From Rhizobium sp. FKL33 (lineage in GTDB: Bacteria > Pseudomonadota > Alphaproteobacteria > Rhizobiales > Rhizobiaceae): a stretch of DNA of 64,000 nt. Each line of letters begins with the position of its first letter. Position 1 is the stretch's first letter. The translations under genes were made by a program, and so were the position numbers. The stretch covers positions 203,623 to 267,622 of the forward strand of contig NZ_STFX01000006.1 of NCBI RefSeq assembly GCF_005222915.1, given 5' to 3'. A model generated the notes under the pieces. That model saw only the letters and a program-made list of their open reading frames with translations, was not told the origin of the DNA and made no database searches. Shown piece after piece: positions 60,757 through 64,000 of this stretch.

Positions 60757-61835
60757 GCATCGCAGATACAGACGGTCCGCGGCGGAGCCATGGCGCCCTG
60801 ATCATAAACTGGGCCGGACTCCTCCTGCTGGCCATAGTGCTGGCCTTCGTGCTCACGCAGGTCGGCTTTCCCGCGGCGGTGCTTCTGGGTTCGATGGTGG
60901 CGGGAATTGCGTTCGGTGTCGGCGGCGCCAAGCTGCGCATGCCGCGGATCATCTATATCTTGGCCCAGGGCTTCGCGGGCGTCTTCATCGCCCGCAGCCT
61001 GACTCCTTCCATTCTACTGGATGTGTCTGCCCATTGGCCTCTGCTGATCCTGTTCACGGCGCTGACGCTTGCGTCCGCTTTCTTCGTCGGCTGGTCGATC
61101 AATCGCTGGGGTTCAGTGGCGCAAATGCCCGCAATACTCGGCAGCCTGCCGGGCATGTCCGGCGCCATGGTGATCATCGCCCAGGAGCGCGGCATCGACG
61201 GCCGGGTCGTGGCGTTGATGCAATATACGCGGCTGGCCAGCGTGATTTTCGCCGTCTCGATGATCACCCATTTCCTCCCGAATGCGCCTCTGACGACCAT
61301 CACGCCCGATGCGGCGGAAGGATTTTCGTGGACGACCGTAGGACTTTCGGCGGCCTTGGCGCTGATCGCGCCCTTTGCGGCGCGGCTGCGCTGGATCCCG
61401 GCCGCCGCCATGCTGGCGCCCCTGGTTCTCGGCGCGTGCCTGGAGGCCTCGGGAGCTTTTCACATCGTGCTGCTGGATCCGGTCGTGTCGCTGACATTCG
61501 CCGTCATCGGCCTGGAAGTAGGACTGAAATTCACCCGCGATACGCTCGTCAATCTCATACGCATCGTGCCGGTGGTGCTCGCCTCCTGCCTGTTGCTGAT
61601 CGCCCTGAGCGGAATTTTGGCGCTGGCGCTCCGGTTGTTCCTGCCCATCGACTTGCTCACGGCCTTCCTGGCCACGGCGCCCGGCAGCATCGAAACCGTC
61701 GCCATCGTGGCGATCACCGGCCATGCCGACGTGTCCGTCGTGCTCGCATTCCAGACTGTGCGGATGCTCGTGGTCGTGCTTTTCGGTCCTTTCGTCATGA
61801 AGCAGATTGCCCGTATTCCGATTTGGAAGGATTAG
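60753..61835 (+). CDS. AbrB-family integral membrane protein (putative transporter)
   Basis: 360 aa with about nine to ten hydrophobic segments and the duplicated AbrB membrane domain pattern (GFPAAVLLGSMVAGIAFG, LPGMSGAMVIIAQERG, APGSIETVAIVAITGHADVS). Despite the family name it is a membrane protein, not the Bacillus DNA-binding AbrB. Coupled to the amidase upstream. It might move a pathway substrate or acid product across the inner membrane; function unproven. Confidence 0.82.
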   Translation: MSIADTDGPRRSHGALIINWAGLLLLAIVLAFVLTQVGFPAAVLLGSMVAGIAFGVGGAKLRMPRIIYILAQGFAGVFIARSLTPSILLDVSAHWPLLILFTALTLASAFFVGWSINRWGSVAQMPAILGSLPGMSGAMVIIAQERGIDGRVVALMQYTRLASVIFAVSMITHFLPNAPLTTITPDAAEGFSWTTVGLSAALALIAPFAARLRWIPAAAMLAPLVLGACLEASGAFHIVLLDPVVSLTFAVIGLEVGLKFTRDTLVNLIRIVPVVLASCLLLIALSGILALALRLFLPIDLLTAFLATAPGSIETVAIVAITGHADVSVVLAFQTVRMLVVVLFGPFVMKQIARIPIWKD

Positions 61836-61837
61836 TC

Positions 61838-62362
61838 GTGCCAGATCCTGAAACTCTCTCGTGCTACAAAGCCGACCTTGAGCCGCCCGTCGATGCCTTC
61901 AAGGGCGCTATGCGGCGCTTTGCCAGCGGGGTCGGCGTGATCACCGCCGGCCAAGGCGACAGCCGCCGGGGCCTGACCGCAACCGCGATTTCCAGCGTGA
62001 CCATGGACCCGCCGACCATTCTTGTCTGTGTCAACCGACAGGGCGAAGCCCATCAGGCGATCGAACAGGACGGCGCCTTCTGCGTCAACATTCTCGCGAG
62101 CGAAGCCGAGGGGGTGGCGATGGATTTTGCCGGCCAGACCGGGCGCGTGGGAACAGACAAATTCGCGTCCTTCTCCTGGAGCACGCTGGCGACGGGCGCG
62201 CCGGCGCTGGATGGCGCGCTCGCCAATATTGACTGCGAAATCACAGAGCGCGTGGAGACAGCCTCCCATACCGTTTTCTTCGGCCGCGTCCTCGATGTCC
62301 GCCTTTCGGATGGCGCGCCGCTGATCCATTTCGACCGAAAATTCGTCCGACTGGAAAATTGA
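61838..62362 (+). CDS. NAD(P)H:flavin reductase (HpaC-like)
   Basis: 174 aa from GTG 61838, split-barrel flavin reductase: FKGAMRRFASGVGVITAGQG, LTATAISSVTMDPPTILVCVN, FCVNILASEAEGVAMDFAGQ, HTVFFGRVLDVRLSDGAPL. It supplies reduced flavin to the HpaB-type monooxygenase at 56.0 kb, completing a two-component system. A longer upstream frame overlapping the AbrB gene is not the real start. Confidence 0.9.
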   Translation: MPDPETLSCYKADLEPPVDAFKGAMRRFASGVGVITAGQGDSRRGLTATAISSVTMDPPTILVCVNRQGEAHQAIEQDGAFCVNILASEAEGVAMDFAGQTGRVGTDKFASFSWSTLATGAPALDGALANIDCEITERVETASHTVFFGRVLDVRLSDGAPLIHFDRKFVRLEN

Positions 62363-62392
62363 CCAACCATTCTTTTCAAGGAGTATCCGCCC

Positions 62393-63430
62393 ATGGCCAT
62401 CAGTGACGCAGATCTCGTCATCGCCTGGAAAAACGTGCTGGACATGTGCAATGTCAAGGCCGGCGAACAGGTCACGATCCTGACCAGCGACGATTCAAAC
62501 CCGCAGATCGTGTCGACCTGCCGCATCGCCGTGGCCCAGACCGGCGGCGTGCTCACTATGCTGAACCTGCCGCCGATCAATGGCGAAAAGGCGCTGAGCC
62601 GCGACAAGTCCGGTTATGTGGGCAAGACGCCGCTGGCGTTCAACTCGGCGGCGCTCGCAGCCCTGAAGGCCAGCGACATGATCATCGACACGATGCAATT
62701 ACTGTTCTCGCCCGAACAGGCCGAGATCCTGGAGACCGGCAGCCGCATGTTGCTCGCCGTCGAGCCGCCCGAAGTGATGATGCGCATGCTGCCGACGCCG
62801 GAAGGCAAGGCGCGCGTGCTGGCGGCGGAAAAGATCCTCGAGAAGGCCAAGGTGATGACGGTGACGTCCAAGGCCGGCACGGATTTCCGCTGCTCGGTCG
62901 GGCAATATCCCGTCCTTACCCAATATGGCCTCGCGGACAAGCCGGGCCGCTGGGACCATTGGCCGAGCTGCTTCGTCGCCACCTGGCCGGATGAACAGAC
63001 ATCCGAAGGCGTGATCGTTATCGACGAGGGCGATATTCTGCTGCCGTTCAAGATGTATGCGCGCGAGAAAGTGACGCTGACGATCGAGAAGGGCTTCGTG
63101 ACCCGGATCCAGGGCGGGTTCACGGCCGAATACATGAAGAGCTTCATGGACAGTTTCGACGACCTGTCGGCCTACGCCATGGCTCATGTCGGTTGGGGCC
63201 TCGAGCCGCGCGCCCATTGGACGACGCTGGGTCTTTATAATCCGGAAGCTGGGCTAGGTATGGATGCGCGCTCATTTGCGGGCAATTTCCTGTTCTCGAC
63301 AGGCCCGAACACCGAAGCCGGGGGCACGCGCGACACGCCCTGCCATCTCGACATCCCGCTCCGGGGCTGCTCGCTGTCGCTCGATGGCGTGGCCATGACG
63401 AGGGAAGGCGCTGTCGTGAAAACGGCGTGA
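62393..63430 (+). CDS. 2,5-dihydroxypyridine 5,6-dioxygenase-type ring-cleavage enzyme (NicX family)
   Basis: 345 aa Fe(II) extradiol-type dioxygenase of the NicX family (peptidase M29-like fold). Strong family stretches: LLAVEPPEVMMRMLPTPEGK, LADKPGRWDHWPSCFVATWP, FLFSTGPNTEAGGTRDTPCH. The ligands I recall for Pseudomonas putida NicX, His265, His318 and Asp320, fall at exactly those positions here (AHVGWG, CHLDIP). NicX opens 2,5-dihydroxypyridine between C5 and C6. Here the likely substrate is a substituted 2,5-dihydroxypyridine made by the HpaB-type enzyme. CAAGGAG lies before the ATG; a CAACCAT half-site is at 62364-62370. Confidence 0.92.
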   Translation: MAISDADLVIAWKNVLDMCNVKAGEQVTILTSDDSNPQIVSTCRIAVAQTGGVLTMLNLPPINGEKALSRDKSGYVGKTPLAFNSAALAALKASDMIIDTMQLLFSPEQAEILETGSRMLLAVEPPEVMMRMLPTPEGKARVLAAEKILEKAKVMTVTSKAGTDFRCSVGQYPVLTQYGLADKPGRWDHWPSCFVATWPDEQTSEGVIVIDEGDILLPFKMYAREKVTLTIEKGFVTRIQGGFTAEYMKSFMDSFDDLSAYAMAHVGWGLEPRAHWTTLGLYNPEAGLGMDARSFAGNFLFSTGPNTEAGGTRDTPCHLDIPLRGCSLSLDGVAMTREGAVVKTA

Positions 63431-63533
63431 TAGATGAGTGAGGCTGGCGAAATGTATGCCGCGGCGTAACATAGCCGGCCAGACCGCCTGTCGGGATGGG
63501 ATCGAGACAGCCTGTTCGACATCATAGATGTTC

Positions 63534-64000
63534 ATGACCGATATTCAGGAGCTTGCCTATATCGTCATCAAGGCCAATGACGAGTTCAAGGACAAGACCA
63601 CGCGACCGAACGAGATGTGGCAAACCGACCTCACCTACTTGAAGATCATCGGCTGGGGATGGTTCTACCTGTCGACCATTCTCGACGATTACTCCCGCCA
63701 CATCATCGCCTGGAAGCTGTGCATCAGCATGAAGGTGGACGACGTCACCGACACGCTCGACCTGGCGCCGGCAAGCTCAGGTTGCGAATTGGCCAAGGTC
63801 GAACACCGGCCGCGCCTGCTGTCCGACGACGGCCCGTGTTACGTCGCTTCCGATCTCGCTGAATGGCTGGAGACATACAAGATCGACCAGGGGTTCACGG
63901 CGCTCCGGGCCATCCGCAGACACAAGGGAAAATCGCCTTTCGGCGTTGCTTGCAACGCCTGCCGGCCAGGGGAAAGCTGGCATCAGACGTTGAAGAACCG
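63534..64000 (+). pseudogene. IS3-family transposase (integrase domain) remnant, runs off the right edge
   Basis: Reads as the DDE integrase domain of an IS3-type OrfB: TRPNEMWQTDLTYLKIIGWG (first Asp), STILDDYSRHIIAWKL, RPRLLSDDGPCYVASDLAEW (second Asp), then WHQTLKNR. The N-terminus is missing. After YKID the frame shifts: HGAPGHPQTQGKI lies in another frame, then a 37-base insertion (63935-63971) restores the frame before ESWHQTLKNR. The insertion holds the palindrome GGCGTTGC-TT-GCAACGCC. Almost certainly inactive. IS boundaries lie outside or are lost. Confidence 0.8.

Noticed and set aside
60753..61835. AbrB as a DNA-binding transition-state regulator
   Set aside because: The protein is strongly hydrophobic with many membrane spans; it belongs to the membrane AbrB family, not the Bacillus regulator family.
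1..64000. CRISPR arrays, tRNA or rRNA genes
   Set aside because: No regularly spaced direct repeats and no cloverleaf or rRNA-like segments were noticed on either strand.

Overview
The window looks like chromosome or a large replicon of a metabolically versatile alphaproteobacterium, probably of the Hyphomicrobiales (rhizobia and relatives). The evidence is the gene content: many ABC importers with Tat or Sec binding proteins, NasT/NasS-controlled nitrate assimilation, hydroxyquinol ortho-cleavage, and a close relative of the Mesorhizobium pyridoxamine-pyruvate aminotransferase. GC and codon use look high-GC throughout, apart from AT-rich control regions. I saw no rRNA, tRNA or CRISPR array. 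Both window edges cut genes.

Layout. (1) 1-5.7 kb: a leftward hydroxyquinol ortho-cleavage operon (hydroxyquinol 1,2-dioxygenase, maleylacetate reductase) followed by a Liv-type importer (binding protein, LivG, partial LivF), with a divergent LysR regulator. (2) 5.85-19.2 kb: complete nitrate assimilation set: small membrane ORF, nasT, nasS, sigma54 promoter and attenuator leader, nrtABC, nirBD, nasA, cysG. An oppositely oriented hicAB toxin-antitoxin pair sits inside it. (3) 19.3-25.8 kb: RbsABC-type sugar importer with a TIM-barrel isomerase/epimerase, RpiR regulator and ribokinase-like kinase. (4) 25.9-37.5 kb: a divergent carbohydrate/polyol cluster. Leftward are a SAF-domain oxidoreductase, a three-gene acetoin-dehydrogenase-like TPP/lipoyl complex and a SorC regulator. 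Rightward are a MalFGK-type importer and a PfkB kinase. (5) 37.5-45.6 kb: two unknown genes, then a two-component system divergent from an RND efflux pair. (6) 45.6-46.4 kb: intergenic DNA with IS-end-like inverted repeats. (7) 46.4-63.4 kb: a pyridine catabolism region. (8) 63.5-64 kb: degenerate IS3-type transposase.

The most exciting part is region 7. It combines a GMC oxidase, a GntR/FCD regulator, a clear pyridoxamine-pyruvate aminotransferase and a BMP-type ABC importer with a second gene string: an HpaB-type flavin monooxygenase, a SnoaL-like protein, two amidase-signature hydrolases, an AbrB-type membrane protein, an HpaC-type flavin reductase and a NicX-type 2,5-dihydroxypyridine dioxygenase. 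The two halves share CAACCA/TGGTTG inverted repeats in their control regions. Chemically this fits an undescribed oxidative vitamin B6 (3-hydroxypyridine) route: para-hydroxylation at C6, NicX-type cleavage between the C2 and C3 carbons, then two amide hydrolyses. That pathway is inference; the individual families and the repeats are read directly from the sequence.
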